A DNA stretch of 64,000 nucleotides from Candidatus Sphingomonas phytovorans. Its GTDB lineage: Bacteria; Pseudomonadota; Alphaproteobacteria; Sphingomonadales; Sphingomonadaceae. Under the pieces are notes generated by a model, which worked only from the letters and a program-made list of their open reading frames with translations, was not told the DNA's origin and ran no database searches. A program made the translations under genes and the position numbers. The DNA lies in the NCBI GenBank assembly GCA_029202385.1, contig CP119314.1, forward strand, positions 250,501 through 314,500, given 5' to 3'. Positions 53,198 through 62,934 of this stretch are shown piece after piece. Each line of letters opens with the position of its first letter. Within the stretch, counting starts at the first letter, position 1.

Positions 53198-53476
53198 TCA
53201 CACGTTCAATCGAACGCGCATTTCCTTGCCTGGCTTGAAATAAGGGACGCGCTTGGCGTCGACCTCGACCACTTCGCCGGTGCGCGGGTTGCGGCCGATA
53301 CGGGCGTCGCGAGCCCGGGTGGAAAAGGCGCCGAAGCCGCGGAGTTCGACGCGGCCGCCCGTTGCGAGGCGCTTCGAAATTTCGTCGAAGAAGGTCGTCA
53401 CGATCGCCTCGACGTCGCGCATGGCCAGGTCGGGATTGTCGGCAGCGAGCATCTCGACAAGTTCGGAACGGATCAT
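53198..53476 (-). CDS. ihfB: Integration host factor beta subunit
   Basis: 92 residues, standard size. [21 protein letters not shown] start, the [18 protein letters not shown] motif and [20 protein letters not shown] arm, the DNA-intercalating Pro region, identify IHF-beta rather than HU. It bends DNA with IHF-alpha. It lies downstream of rpsA, the common order, and upstream of tRNA-Leu. Confidence 0.95.
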   Translation of the reverse strand: MIRSELVEMLAADNPDLAMRDVEAIVTTFFDEISKRLATGGRVELRGFGAFSTRARDARIGRNPRTGEVVEVDAKRVPYFKPGKEMRVRLNV

Positions 53477-53642
53477 GGCGTCAGCGACTCCTTAAAACCG
53501 AAACCACCGGGCGACCATCGGTGCCCGATCTCCCCCACTGACGATCATTCCCGGCTTCTGTCCGGTTCGGAACAAATGACCGCCCGGTCCTTGCCTATAT
53601 CAAGCGTAAACCGCCGAATAGGATCGAATCGACTCAAATTTG

Positions 53643-53695
53643 CAAAAAAGCGCCATTTCCGGGCAGGCGGGACGATGCCGCCTGCCCGGAATGGT
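53643..53695 (-). terminator. Terminator after rpsA
   Basis: On the minus strand, arms CCATTCCGGGCAGGCGG and CCGCCTGCCCGGAAATGG form a long stem just after the rpsA stop, followed by GCGCTTTTTTGC. A strong intrinsic terminator; ihfB therefore probably has its own promoter. Confidence 0.9.
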
Positions 53696-53697
53696 TC

Positions 53698-55425
53698 TTA
53701 CTTCTTGGTCTCGCTGCTGCGCGCCTTGAGCGCCTCACCGAGGATGTCGCCCAGCGACGCGCCCGAGTCGGACGAGCCATACTGCGCAACTGCCTGCTTC
53801 TCTTCGGAGATCTGCATCGCCTTGATCGAGAAGGTCGGCTTCTTGGAACGGTCGAAACCGGTCACCATCGCGTCGAACTTCTGGGCGACCTGGAAACGCT
53901 CCGGACGCTGCTCGTCGCGGTCGCGGCCGAGATCGGTGCGCTTGATGAAGCCGGTCGCGCCATCGTCGCCGACCTGGACCTCGAGGCCCGCGTCGCGGAC
54001 TTCGAGAACGGTGACCGTGACGATCGCGTTCTTGTTGAGGCTCGAACCGCCGCCGCTCGACGCGACCGCGCCGCCGGCTGCCGGGGCGCCACGCTCAAGC
54101 TGCTTCATGCCAAGCGAGATACGCTCCTTCTCGGCATCGATGTCGAGCACGATGGCCTGGACCATCTCGCCCTTGCGGTGCAGGTTGAGCGCGTCCTCGC
54201 CCGAAACGCCCCAGGCGATGTCGGACATGTGGACCATGCCGTCGACGTCGTTGTCGAGGCCGATGAACAGGCCGAACTCGGTCGCGTTCTTGACTTCACC
54301 CTCGACGGTCGAGCCGATCGGATGCGCTTCGGCGAAGGCCTCCCACGGGTTCGACTGGGCCTGCTTGAGGCCAAGGCTGATGCGGCGCTTGTCGGGATCG
54401 ACCTCGAGCACGACGACATCGACTTCCTGCGAGGTCGAGACGATCTTGCCCGGATGGACGTTCTTCTTGGTCCAGCTCATTTCGGAGACGTGGACGAGAC
54501 CCTCGATGCCCGGCTCCAGCTCGACGAACGCACCATATTCGGTGATGTTGGTCACGCGGCCCGACAGCTTGGCGCCGATCGGATACTTGGCCGCTGCGCC
54601 TTCCCACGGATCGCTCTCGAGCTGCTTCATGCCGAGCGAGATGCGCTGCGTATCCTTGTTGATGCGGATGATCTGGACTCGGACGGTGTCGCCGATGTTC
54701 AGCACCTCGCTCGGATGGCCGACGCGCTTGTAGCTCAGGTCGGTGACGTGCAGCAGGCCGTCGATGCCGCCGAGGTCGACGAACGCACCGTAATCGGTGA
54801 TGTTCTTCACGACGCCGTCGATTACCTGGCCCTCGGCCAGCGACAGGATCAGGCCCGAACGCTGCTCGGCGCGGGTCTCTTCCAGGATCGCGCGGCGCGA
54901 GACGACGATGTTGCCGCGCTTGCGATCCATCTTCAGGATCTGGAACGGCTGCGGGATGTCCATCAGCGGGGTCACGTCGCGGACCGGGCGGATATCGACC
55001 TGCGAGCCGGGCAGGAACGCCACGGCGCCGTTCAGGTCGACGGTGAAGCCGCCCTTCACGCGGCCGAAGATGACGCCCTCGACTCGTGCGGTCTTGGCGA
55101 ATTCGGTCTCGAGCTTGTCCCAGGCGGCTTCGCGGCGGGCGCGATCGCGCGACAGCATCGCTTCGCCGTGGACGTTCTCGACTCGGTCGACATAGACTTC
55201 GACTTCGTCGCCGACCTTCAGATCGGCCTTCTGGCCGGGCATGGCGAATTCACGGAGCGGCACGCGGCCTTCCGACTTGAGGCCCACGTCGATGACCGCG
55301 AGATCATTTTCGATCGCGGTGACGGTGCCCTTGACGACCCGGCCTTCAAAGCCGTCTGCGTCGCCGAGCGTGGCTTCGAGAAGTGCCGCGAAATCATCGC
55401 GCGTTGGAGATGCCGAAGTGGCCAT
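53698..55425 (-). CDS. rpsA: 30S ribosomal protein S1
   Basis: 575 residues, close to the usual 557-570. Six S1 (OB-fold) repeats are seen, e.g. VVKNITDYGAFVDLGGIDGLLHVTD-like, VTNITEYGAFVELEPGIEGL and VKNATEFGLFIGLDNDVDGM. It binds mRNA on the 30S subunit to aid initiation. It follows cmk and precedes ihfB, with a strong terminator after it. About 210 bp upstream (55426-55636) hold no gene and probably its leader. Confidence 0.97.
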   Translation of the reverse strand: MATSASPTRDDFAALLEATLGDADGFEGRVVKGTVTAIENDLAVIDVGLKSEGRVPLREFAMPGQKADLKVGDEVEVYVDRVENVHGEAMLSRDRARREAAWDKLETEFAKTARVEGVIFGRVKGGFTVDLNGAVAFLPGSQVDIRPVRDVTPLMDIPQPFQILKMDRKRGNIVVSRRAILEETRAEQRSGLILSLAEGQVIDGVVKNITDYGAFVDLGGIDGLLHVTDLSYKRVGHPSEVLNIGDTVRVQIIRINKDTQRISLGMKQLESDPWEGAAAKYPIGAKLSGRVTNITEYGAFVELEPGIEGLVHVSEMSWTKKNVHPGKIVSTSQEVDVVVLEVDPDKRRISLGLKQAQSNPWEAFAEAHPIGSTVEGEVKNATEFGLFIGLDNDVDGMVHMSDIAWGVSGEDALNLHRKGEMVQAIVLDIDAEKERISLGMKQLERGAPAAGGAVASSGGGSSLNKNAIVTVTVLEVRDAGLEVQVGDDGATGFIKRTDLGRDRDEQRPERFQVAQKFDAMVTGFDRSKKPTFSIKAMQISEEKQAVAQYGSSDSGASLGDILGEALKARSSETKK

Positions 55426-55636
55426 AAATTATTGATTCCTAAACATTATGTTTCCGGCCAGCCGGTTGTTTCCGGCGGTCTTGGCCTATATGCCGCGGCG
55501 GCCGATTGCCGGTCGCGACGCCCAGCGCCCACCGCCCTCGCGAAGATCACCGACAAAGCGAAAAGGGCGCGTAAGCAGGATCGGCAAGTGCCATCCGTCC
55601 GGGATGGGTGCCGTTTCCGCTTCGCGCCTCGCCCGG

Positions 55637-56275
55637 CTAGGGTGTTTCCACCTGCGCCGCTGTCCGAGCCTCCACGAGCGCGATCGCCCGCTGGATGGCG
55701 GCGTCTATAGAGAGAAAGCTGGTGTCCAGCAAGGCGGCATCGCTGGCCGGTGCCAGGGGTGCGACGCCCCGCGTGCTGTCGCGCAGGTCGCGGGCGCGGA
55801 TATCCGCCAGGACCCGGTCGAGGCTGACCTGCGATCCGCGCTCGCGCAGTTCGGCGTGGCGGCGCTTGGCCCGGATCATCGGGGTTGCCCGGATGAACAG
55901 CTTGGCGTCGGCCTCGGGGGCGATGACGGTGCCGATGTCGCGGCCGTCGAGCACCGCGCCACCCGGCTGGTGCGCGAAACGGCGCTGGCGATGGAACAGG
56001 GCCGCTCGCACCAGCGGATGGGCCGAAACGATCGAGGCGCATTTGCCTATCTCGTCGCTGCGCAGTTCGGGATCGTCGAGCAGGTGCTCGTCGAAGTCGC
56101 AGGCAGCTACCGCGTCGGCCTCTATCGCGGGGTCGAGTTCAAGTCGCTGCACATTGGCGGCAACCGCGCGATAGAGCAGCCCGGTGTCGAGATGCGGCAG
56201 GCCGTAGCGCCTGGCGAGCGCCCGCGCGATCGTCCCCTTGCCCGATGCGGCCGGTCCGTCGACGGCGATGATCAT
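55637..56275 (-). CDS. cmk: (d)CMP kinase
   Basis: 212 residues. P-loop [49 protein letters not shown] and the [12 protein letters not shown] region are typical. It phosphorylates CMP/dCMP using ATP. ATG 56275 overlaps the aroA stop (ATGA), so it is translationally coupled with aroA; rpsA follows. Confidence 0.96.
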   Translation of the reverse strand: MIIAVDGPAASGKGTIARALARRYGLPHLDTGLLYRAVAANVQRLELDPAIEADAVAACDFDEHLLDDPELRSDEIGKCASIVSAHPLVRAALFHRQRRFAHQPGGAVLDGRDIGTVIAPEADAKLFIRATPMIRAKRRHAELRERGSQVSLDRVLADIRARDLRDSTRGVAPLAPASDAALLDTSFLSIDAAIQRAIALVEARTAAQVETP

Positions 56276-57618
56276 GATGCTGCCACTGCTTGCGAACCCT
56301 TCAACGCGTCCAGCGTTTCGAGGAACATAGGGTAGGAAGTTGCGATGGGCGATACATCATCGATGGTAAGCGACGATTTAGCGGCGAGGCCAGCCACCGC
56401 CATGCTCATCGCGATGCGATGGTCGAGCTGCGAGGCGATCGTTGCGCCGCCCGCGATCGGCCCGCCGCCATTGCCCTGGATCGCGGCACCGTCCTCATAT
56501 TCCTCGACCGCCACGCCGCATGCGCCCAGCGCGTCGGCCATCGCGGTGATGCGGTCCGATTCCTTGACCCGCAGTTCATGCGCGCCACGGGCGATCGTCC
56601 GTCCCTCCGCAAAGGCGGCAGCGACGAACAGCACCGGATATTCGTCGATCATGCTCGGGGCGAGATGGGCTGGCACCTCGATCGCCCGGAGTTGCGCGTG
56701 ACGGACGCGCAGGTCGGCGACCGGTTCCCCGCCGACGATGCGCGGATTCTCCTCGACGATATCGGCGCCCATCATGCGCAGCGCCTCGAACAGGCCGGCG
56801 CGCGTAGGGTTGAGTCCGACGTTCATTACCAGCACGTCGGATCCCGGAACGATCGACGCGGCGACCACGAGGAAGGCCGCGGACGAGGGATCGCCCGGCA
56901 CGACGATCGATTGCGGCTTCAACTCGGCTTCTCCGACGAGGGAGATGATCCGCCCCTGATTCGTTTCCTCGACGCTCAGCTCTGCGCCGAAGCCGCGCAG
57001 CATCCGTTCGCTGTGGTCCCGAGTCGCGATCGGCTCGATCACGCGGGTGATGCCGGGCGTGTTGAGGCCGGCGAGCAGGATCGCCGACTTCACCTGCGCG
57101 GATGCGACCGGCAGCGTATAGTCGATCGGCACCGCCGGGTTCAGCCCGCGCACCATCAGCGGCAGGCGCCCGCCCGGACTCGACGTGAAGTCGGCGCCCA
57201 TGCGTGACAGCGGTTCGATCACGCGGCCCATCGGCCGCTTCGATAGCGAGGCGTCCCCGGTGAAGGTGGTGGTAATCGGGTGGCTCGCGACCAGCCCCAT
57301 CAGCAGCCGGGTCGAGGTGCCCGAATTGCCCATGTCGAACGCGGTTTCCGGCTGGAGCAGTCCGCCGACGCCGACGCCGTTTACAGTCCAGATGCCGTCG
57401 CCACCGCGCTGGATATCGGCGCCCATCGCCCGCATTGCGGCGGCCGTGGCAAGAACGTCCTCGCCCTCAAGCAGGCCTTCGATCCGGCTTTCGCCGACCG
57501 CGAGCGCCGACAGCATCAGCGATCTGTGGCTGATCGATTTGTCGCCAGGCACGGCAACGGTGCCGTGCAGCGGGCCGGAGGGGAGGATTTCGAGCGGGCG
57601 GGGCAGGGGGTGCGGCAT
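56272..57618 (-). CDS. aroA: 5-enolpyruvylshikimate-3-phosphate synthase, class II
   Basis: 448 residues from ATG 57618 ([19 protein letters not shown]). [57 protein letters not shown] and [15 protein letters not shown] match the CP4-like class II enzymes. At the loop where CP4 has Asn-Ala-Ala-Thr this protein reads Asn-Ser-Gly-Thr, so it keeps the Gly associated with glyphosate sensitivity. It catalyses the sixth shikimate step. First gene of aroA-cmk-rpsA. Confidence 0.96.
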   Translation of the reverse strand: MPHPLPRPLEILPSGPLHGTVAVPGDKSISHRSLMLSALAVGESRIEGLLEGEDVLATAAAMRAMGADIQRGGDGIWTVNGVGVGGLLQPETAFDMGNSGTSTRLLMGLVASHPITTTFTGDASLSKRPMGRVIEPLSRMGADFTSSPGGRLPLMVRGLNPAVPIDYTLPVASAQVKSAILLAGLNTPGITRVIEPIATRDHSERMLRGFGAELSVEETNQGRIISLVGEAELKPQSIVVPGDPSSAAFLVVAASIVPGSDVLVMNVGLNPTRAGLFEALRMMGADIVEENPRIVGGEPVADLRVRHAQLRAIEVPAHLAPSMIDEYPVLFVAAAFAEGRTIARGAHELRVKESDRITAMADALGACGVAVEEYEDGAAIQGNGGGPIAGGATIASQLDHRIAMSMAVAGLAAKSSLTIDDVSPIATSYPMFLETLDALKGSQAVAAS

Positions 57619-57718
57619 TGGCGCGGGCTTTTGACAGTGCGCTTGCGCTATGGCAAGGCGCGCCCCACTTTGCGGGCCATCTCGCAAAACTCCCATTTCT
57701 TCGAAAGGTCGAATCGGC

Positions 57719-58039
57719 ATGATCAAGCCGGAATGGGGCACGAAACGGTCGTGTCCGAAATGCGCAACGCGCTTCTACGATCTCGGCAAGGACGATCCGG
57801 TCACCTGCATCGAATGCGGGTCGACCTGGGTGCCCGAGCCGATCCTGAAATCCAAGCAGCCTCTGCCGTTTGACGCGCCGAAGCCCGAACTCGTCAAGAA
57901 GGATGCTGACCTGGTCGGCGACGACGATGAGGATATCGACACCGGTGAAGACGAGGAGCCCTCGCCCGACGACGAGGTCGATCTCGGCGGCGACGACGAT
58001 CTCGGCGTTGAAGCGCCGACGGACGAAGACGAGCATTGA
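57719..58039 (+). CDS. TIGR02300-type FYDL protein, acidic tail
   Basis: 106 residues from ATG 57719. N-terminal [20 protein letters not shown] and CIECGSTW form a four-Cys zinc-ribbon-like knuckle; from about residue 63 the tail is almost purely Asp/Glu with Gly. This matches the alphaproteobacterial FYDLN family of unknown function. Divergent from aroA, an arrangement commonly seen in this lineage. Confidence 0.88.
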   Translation: MIKPEWGTKRSCPKCATRFYDLGKDDPVTCIECGSTWVPEPILKSKQPLPFDAPKPELVKKDADLVGDDDEDIDTGEDEEPSPDDEVDLGGDDDLGVEAPTDEDEH

Positions 58040-58188
58040 TCGCATGAAACGGGGCGCTTCGGCTTCGGCCGGGGCGTCCCATTGAATTTTGTTTGAAAAA
58101 TCGACCGGCATGGTGATCACACCGCTTGCCAAGGTCGCGTCGCCTAGGTAGGGGCGACGCCTTCGCGGGGTTCCAGGCCCGCGGCGAT

Positions 58189-58264
58189 GGGGCCGTAGCT
58201 CAGCTGGGAGAGCGCTGCAATGGCATTGCAGAGGTCAGGGGTTCGATCCCCCTCGGCTCCACCA
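58189..58264 (+). tRNA. tRNA-Ala(GGC)
   Basis: GGGGCCG acceptor pairs with CGGCTCC before ACCA. D arm GCTCAGCTGGGAGAGC, anticodon stem CTGCA/TGCAG with loop ATGGCAT giving anticodon GGC, and T arm AGGGGTTCGATCCCCCT. CCA is encoded. A small CAATCTC/GAGATTG hairpin follows directly (58263-58281). Confidence 0.96.
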
Positions 58265-58333
58265 ATCTCCCAGAGAGATTGCATTATTCCCGCGAACGGA
58301 CGCTGTCAGGCGGACTCATCTTCAGGAAGATCG

Positions 58334-59584
58334 TTACTTCGGCTCGCGCGGGAATCGCCGTTGGCGGTCGAGATGGACGCGCAGGCGATTGGTCCGCGTC
58401 ATTGAGCGGCGGATACCATCCTTGTTGATCATCCAGGAAAGAAGCACGGCGCTCTTGCCGCGCGATATCGCACGAAAGCGAACTACATAGGATCGCAGGT
58501 CGCCCCAGAACCCCTGATCGGGCCGGCCATATCGAGTTCGCACTTCGAGTCTCGGCGGCACAAGTCCTCTCAGCAATGTTCCGCAGCGCACGCGCCATCC
58601 GGATTCGCCTGCCAGCGCCTGGCCTAGCCGGGCGCCGACAATGGTAGCGGATCCGGAATAGAGGCCCAGCGATGCCAGTCCTTCGGGCAGTAGCGCGGTC
58701 GTGGCTGGATCGGCGGCACCGTCGAGGAGATGCTGCGTGGGCACGCCGAGTGTTTGCGTGACCAGATGAAGCGTGAGTCGAACCGTATCGGTCAGCGCCC
58801 ATGCTTCGGCGCGCGTGTCGATGATCCTCCAGTCTAGCGGCAACGCGGGATGGTCGAGCAGCTCGGCGATATCCCACAGGCTTGTCAGGGGCGCTTCGAA
58901 GAGATGGTGCTGCAGGTGCAGGCAGAGATATAGAAATAAATCCTCCGGCGCCATCATCCGGGCGCCCGGGGGGAGCGCATCATGAGCCAGGCTGCGCGAC
59001 CAGATTCCGGCTATGTCGATCAGGGCGCCATGCCTGTCGCCCGCCAGTCGCCAATGGAGCTCGAGCGGAAGCTGGCTCGGGTTCGGCGTCGTATAGATAA
59101 GGTGGTGTTGCCAATCGGCTGACCGCATGGCGGCATCCGGTACGGCCGCCGCGTTGAAGCCGAGCGTGACGAGACTGGCATGATAGGCCATCGCGTCCTC
59201 GTCCTTCACCAGGAAGTCCACGTCGCCCATCTGACGATGCCCGAGATTGCCATACAGGCGATCGGCAAGGTCGATGCCCTTCAGCAGCAGCATCGGGCGC
59301 CCGGTCGCGGCAATGGCTTCCGCCACCAGGCTGCGCGCCTGCAACGTCCTTGCCGCCACCGCCATGCCATGGGCACGCAACCGCGCGGCAAATGGTGCCG
59401 GCGGCTGGAGGCGGGCGCGACGTAACCGGCGAGCGAGCAACGAGAGACCGGCGCCTCGCTCGACCAGTGCGAACAGGTCGGGCCAATCTGCGTCGGTCAG
59501 CCCTGCAAGCCGCCGATCGCCTTCCGAATCCCAGCGCAGACAGCGAAGCGCTGCCCCCGGCATGGCCATATCCTTCTCCGACAC
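58334..59584 (-). CDS. Nucleotidyltransferase-family protein (PF14907-like) of the RiPP locus
   Basis: 416 residues; starts GTG 59584, with in-frame ATG at 59569 and 59563 as alternatives. PMLLLKGIDLADRLYGNLGH and RQMGDVDFLVKDEDAMAYH form the nucleotidyltransferase signature (Lys-Gly loop and Asp-x-Asp). The remainder, LPLELHWRLAGDRHG and LFLYLCLHLQHHLFEAPLTS, matches proteins often found with lasso-peptide genes having an HPr-kinase-like partner. It may adenylylate or otherwise modify a peptide; this is inference. Last gene of the minus-strand cluster. Confidence 0.82.
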   Translation of the reverse strand: MSEKDMAMPGAALRCLRWDSEGDRRLAGLTDADWPDLFALVERGAGLSLLARRLRRARLQPPAPFAARLRAHGMAVAARTLQARSLVAEAIAATGRPMLLLKGIDLADRLYGNLGHRQMGDVDFLVKDEDAMAYHASLVTLGFNAAAVPDAAMRSADWQHHLIYTTPNPSQLPLELHWRLAGDRHGALIDIAGIWSRSLAHDALPPGARMMAPEDLFLYLCLHLQHHLFEAPLTSLWDIAELLDHPALPLDWRIIDTRAEAWALTDTVRLTLHLVTQTLGVPTQHLLDGAADPATTALLPEGLASLGLYSGSATIVGARLGQALAGESGWRVRCGTLLRGLVPPRLEVRTRYGRPDQGFWGDLRSYVVRFRAISRGKSAVLLSWMINKDGIRRSMTRTNRLRVHLDRQRRFPREPK

Positions 59585-59594
59585 GAAGATGGAT

Positions 59595-59891
59595 TCAGGC
59601 GGCGATACGTATCAGGGATTGGTCGGCCAGCTCGTGCAGGAAGGCGGTGACATCCTCCGCGATCTGATCGGCACCGGCGCGATACCGTCGCGCGAGGGTG
59701 TCGCAGAGACCGCTGACGGTCGTCGGGGTCGCGATCCTTTCCCAGATCTCGCGGCCGATGTGGTCGAGTCCGATGTAGCGGCCCGTCGCGATGTTGAGGA
59801 TGACGAGGTCATCGTCAACGCCGGTTGCCGGCAGGGACGAATCGCGGACGACGACCGTGTCCAGGCCAATCGGCCGGTATTGCTGTTCCAC
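59595..59891 (-). CDS. PqqD-family RiPP recognition protein (B1/RRE)
   Basis: 98 residues from GTG 59891 (GAGAAGG upstream). DDDLVILNIATGRYIGLDHIG and the following EIWERIATPTTVSGLCDTLA helix-turn-helix match PqqD/RRE domains, which bind leader peptides of RiPP precursors and deliver them to the processing enzymes. It lies between the kinase-like and nucleotidyltransferase genes, 115 bp after the former. Confidence 0.88.
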   Translation of the reverse strand: MEQQYRPIGLDTVVVRDSSLPATGVDDDLVILNIATGRYIGLDHIGREIWERIATPTTVSGLCDTLARRYRAGADQIAEDVTAFLHELADQSLIRIAA

Positions 59892-60006
59892 CTTCTCGAC
59901 CCCTTTTATGCTCTGTGCCAGCCTGTGGACTCAGAGGGCCGTAACGTTGCTTCCGTGTCCTATCAAGGCGGAGAGGTTCGGCCCGATCGCTCGATGCGGC
60001 GGGCTA

Positions 60007-60894
60007 TCAATCAGCCATGATCGCCGCCAGGACCCTGTCCATCGTCCAGTCCGTATCGGGGCGGGTGATGCGCAGCATCTCGACGCTCTGCAGCGCCCGC
60101 GACACGAGCATGGCGCGAGCCGCGATCGCCTCGACCAGATAGGGGCCGTAGACGCTGTGCATCAGCAGAGGCAGCTTCGCGCGGCCCGTCACCCGCTCGA
60201 TCCGCACGGCCGCCACCAGCCCGCGCTCGAGATGAACGATCCGACGGAGCCGCCGCGGCGGCCGGACCGGCTCGACAAACGCCGGCACTGCCATCTTCAT
60301 CCGGTGCCACGCGTTGCGCGCCAGTCCCCGGCTGTCGAGCGCCAGGGCATCCGAGGCCTCTTCGAACAGGTGGACGTGTCGTGCGCCGGCGGGAACCTCG
60401 ATGATTTCCGTGCGATCAAGGCTCAAGGCGCTGACGTCGTCGGTGTGCAGCGGCCAGCCGAGACGTGTCATCGCAGCGGCGGTGGTCGATTTCCCCGCCC
60501 CGGAATCACCGCAGATCAGCACCACTCCATCCGGAGAGACCACGCCTGATGCGTGCAGCACCAGCAGATCGCGCTGGCGCAGCAAAGCGGCCAGCATTGG
60601 GTTGAGCAGCACGTGCCGGAACAACGCCTCGTCGCATTGCGGTCCGCGCTGGAACAGGATGCGGTTGCCACGTTCTGCGAGGAATTGCCCGGCACCAGGC
60701 CCGGCACGCATCAGATAGGCATTCGGTGAAGCTTCGTGAGTCGCGTCGCGCAGGCGGGCATCATCGAGCGCGGGCGGCACATGGCCCTCGCATATCATGA
60801 CGTCGGGGATCGCTCCGGGGCTGGCGGCAGCGAGTTCGTCGCACGCGAAGGGCAGGGAGAGAACCAGCCCATGGGCAAGGTGAAGATGAGACAT
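60007..60894 (-). CDS. HPr-kinase-related protein of the RiPP locus
   Basis: 295 residues. A P-loop LICGDSGAGKSTTAAAM at about residues 127-143 within an HprK-like C-terminal fold, preceded by LLVLHASGVVSPDGV and followed by WPLHTDDVSAL. In paeninodin-type lasso clusters the related kinase phosphorylates a Ser of the precursor. Here the candidate core has Ser5 and Ser15. Gap to the cyclase gene upstream is 23 bp. Confidence 0.86.
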   Translation of the reverse strand: MSHLHLAHGLVLSLPFACDELAAASPGAIPDVMICEGHVPPALDDARLRDATHEASPNAYLMRAGPGAGQFLAERGNRILFQRGPQCDEALFRHVLLNPMLAALLRQRDLLVLHASGVVSPDGVVLICGDSGAGKSTTAAAMTRLGWPLHTDDVSALSLDRTEIIEVPAGARHVHLFEEASDALALDSRGLARNAWHRMKMAVPAFVEPVRPPRRLRRIVHLERGLVAAVRIERVTGRAKLPLLMHSVYGPYLVEAIAARAMLVSRALQSVEMLRITRPDTDWTMDRVLAAIMAD

Positions 60895-60917
60895 GCTTCC
60901 GCTTCCCCGCGCCCGTT

Positions 60918-62741
60918 TCAGTAACGCGTGCCGAAACCGTTGACGAACAGGCCCGCCATCAGGCCGCGCGTCAGGACGGTGCCCGCGAGGTTCAGTGCCT
61001 GGCCGCTATCCTCGACCTGAATCTGCTGCCAGACACGGCGCATCCGCGCCACATCGACATATTCGGCCCCCGGGCCGCGTGCCACCTCGGCCAACGCCTC
61101 TTCCACGTCGCCGAAGAATTGTCGCAGCCGCGGGACGAGGTCGCCGGACTGGCGGCCGATTGATCGGTTGAGACGGACCTCGTCCGGAAGCCTTCCCTTC
61201 ATCGCTTCGCGCACCAGCCACCGTTCGACGCCGGTCTGAGGATCGACGTAGAGAGAGTCGGGGATCGACAGACAGAATTCGAGCAGCCGCGGGTCGGCTG
61301 TAGGGTCGGTGATCGAGATTCCCGTCGCGGCGCCGACCTCGGCATAGAGAGCGCCCACCTTTAGCGCGCCCGGGCGAATGAACCGGAGCCGCTGCTCGCG
61401 GCAGCGCCGATAAGGCCCTTCGGCGCGATCGTCGCGCCAGCGCTCGCCGAGCCGGATCCGATGCGCGAAATCGGTCCGTATCGCGGAGCTCGGATAGTCG
61501 GGACGTGCGCGCAGGCCGCGATAGAGACGTTCCATCGGCCAGGGCAGCATGCGACGCAGCCTGAGCTTCGCCATTTCCGCCAGCCCGTCACGCTCGATCT
61601 GGCGCCAAAGCGGCAGCGACGTCGGATCGCCGTCCCACGAGATGCCTCCATTGCCCATCTGGCCGAGCAGCAATAGGCGGTTGCCGTCGCGCGCTGCGGT
61701 CCGGAACAGGTCCAGCAGCCAGAAAAAGCCGGGCGCGGCGTGCTCAGGCTCGCGCGTGATCGCCAGCATCTCGCGGATCGCGCCAATCGGCGAGACGTTC
61801 GCCGCGTCGATCCGGGTAAGGTCGATCGTTCCGCCGGCCCGCGCGGTGGCCGATGCCAGCGGATACTCGTCGCCGATGCCGCGGCCGACATAAGCGCGTG
61901 GATCATGGACCGGTGTCGAGACATAGGCGGAGAGCCGCCTTCCGTCTTCGGCCAGCATCGGAGCGGCGGTGACGGCGACCGAGCCTGAATCGAGCCCGCC
62001 ACTCAGCGTTGCCGCAACGCCGCCCTCTGACGGCAGGCGATCGCGCACTGCCTGGTCGAACAGTTCGCGAAATCGAACGACATAGTCCTCGCGCCGCGGA
62101 AGCCGCGTATCTGCCACGTCCTCCAGTCGCCAATAACAGTGCTTGTCGAACCGGTCCGGCGTCACGCGCAGGGAATGCGCCGGCGGCAGCCGCGAGATCG
62201 AGGCATGCGCGGTACGCTCGCCATGATAGGCGAACCAGGACACGAGCGTCTGGGCGACATAGAGCTCGTCCATCGCCACCGGGGCGAGATCGAGCGCAAG
62301 CAGGTCTTCCCGTGACGACGCGAAGGCGAAAATGCCTGGCGATGCATGATGATAAAGGGCGGTGTTGCCGAACGGATCGCGCGCCAGCGACAAAGTGCGG
62401 GTCGCCGGATTCCAGCCGACGATGCGCCAGTCGCCGTGGATCCGTTTATATGCTTGCTCGCCCCACTGCGCGAATGCTTCGCGCAGCAACTCGGCATCGC
62501 TCGGAAGACTGCATGCGAGACCGAGTTCGCTGCCAAGTTCACGACGGTTATGGACGGTTCCGTCGCCGAGGATCGTCAGTGGATAGCGGGCGCGGGAGCG
62601 GGGCGGTGCCGGGCCCCAGAGCATCGCTGTCCCGTCCATATAGACAGGCGCGCCAAGTCGCGCGCGACCGATCGCTTCGAGGCGGGAACAGATGGCGGGA
62701 TCGGTCGCGGTGCGGAGGAAGAAACCGAAAAGCCGTGTCAT
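60918..62741 (-). CDS. Asparagine-synthetase-like lasso cyclase (C protein)
   Basis: 607 residues. The N-terminal part has the glutaminase-like fold (ARDPFGNTALYHHASPGIFA) but starts MTRLFG, with no Cys at position 2, so no glutaminase activity. The synthetase domain has the ATP-pyrophosphatase loop ATLSGGLDSGSVAV at about residues 244-257. This Cys-less form is what lasso-peptide cyclases (McjC-like) show: they adenylate the ring Asp/Glu and close the macrolactam on residue 1. First gene of the minus-strand cluster, divergent from the candidate precursor. Confidence 0.88.
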   Translation of the reverse strand: MTRLFGFFLRTATDPAICSRLEAIGRARLGAPVYMDGTAMLWGPAPPRSRARYPLTILGDGTVHNRRELGSELGLACSLPSDAELLREAFAQWGEQAYKRIHGDWRIVGWNPATRTLSLARDPFGNTALYHHASPGIFAFASSREDLLALDLAPVAMDELYVAQTLVSWFAYHGERTAHASISRLPPAHSLRVTPDRFDKHCYWRLEDVADTRLPRREDYVVRFRELFDQAVRDRLPSEGGVAATLSGGLDSGSVAVTAAPMLAEDGRRLSAYVSTPVHDPRAYVGRGIGDEYPLASATARAGGTIDLTRIDAANVSPIGAIREMLAITREPEHAAPGFFWLLDLFRTAARDGNRLLLLGQMGNGGISWDGDPTSLPLWRQIERDGLAEMAKLRLRRMLPWPMERLYRGLRARPDYPSSAIRTDFAHRIRLGERWRDDRAEGPYRRCREQRLRFIRPGALKVGALYAEVGAATGISITDPTADPRLLEFCLSIPDSLYVDPQTGVERWLVREAMKGRLPDEVRLNRSIGRQSGDLVPRLRQFFGDVEEALAEVARGPGAEYVDVARMRRVWQQIQVEDSGQALNLAGTVLTRGLMAGLFVNGFGTRY

Positions 62742-62807
62742 CGGCGGCGCCTAGCTGATCGATTCTGCCCTGGCGAGAGGCCCCGGGGTATCGAGTATGG
62801 GGGGTGA

Positions 62808-62850
62808 CCCATTTTGGGCAAGGTGCTTGATGGCTCATGATCAAAATGGG
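62808..62850. promoter_or_regulatory. Inverted repeat in the divergent promoter of the RiPP locus
   Basis: Perfect 9-bp arms CCCATTTTG (62808-62816) and CAAAATGGG (62842-62850) are separated by 25 bp. They lie between the cyclase start (62741) and the precursor start (62935). A likely operator or looping site governing both directions. Confidence 0.55.
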
Positions 62851-62934
62851 CTAGGCGACGCCGTGGAGGGACGGCTGTCGTTTCGGCGCTGCGTGATCCT
62901 TCATGCTGTTTCACAAGCAAAAAAGGGAAATCTC

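Noticed and set aside
54178..55710. 510-codon plus-strand frame opposite rpsA
   Set aside because: Shadow of repetitive S1 domains.
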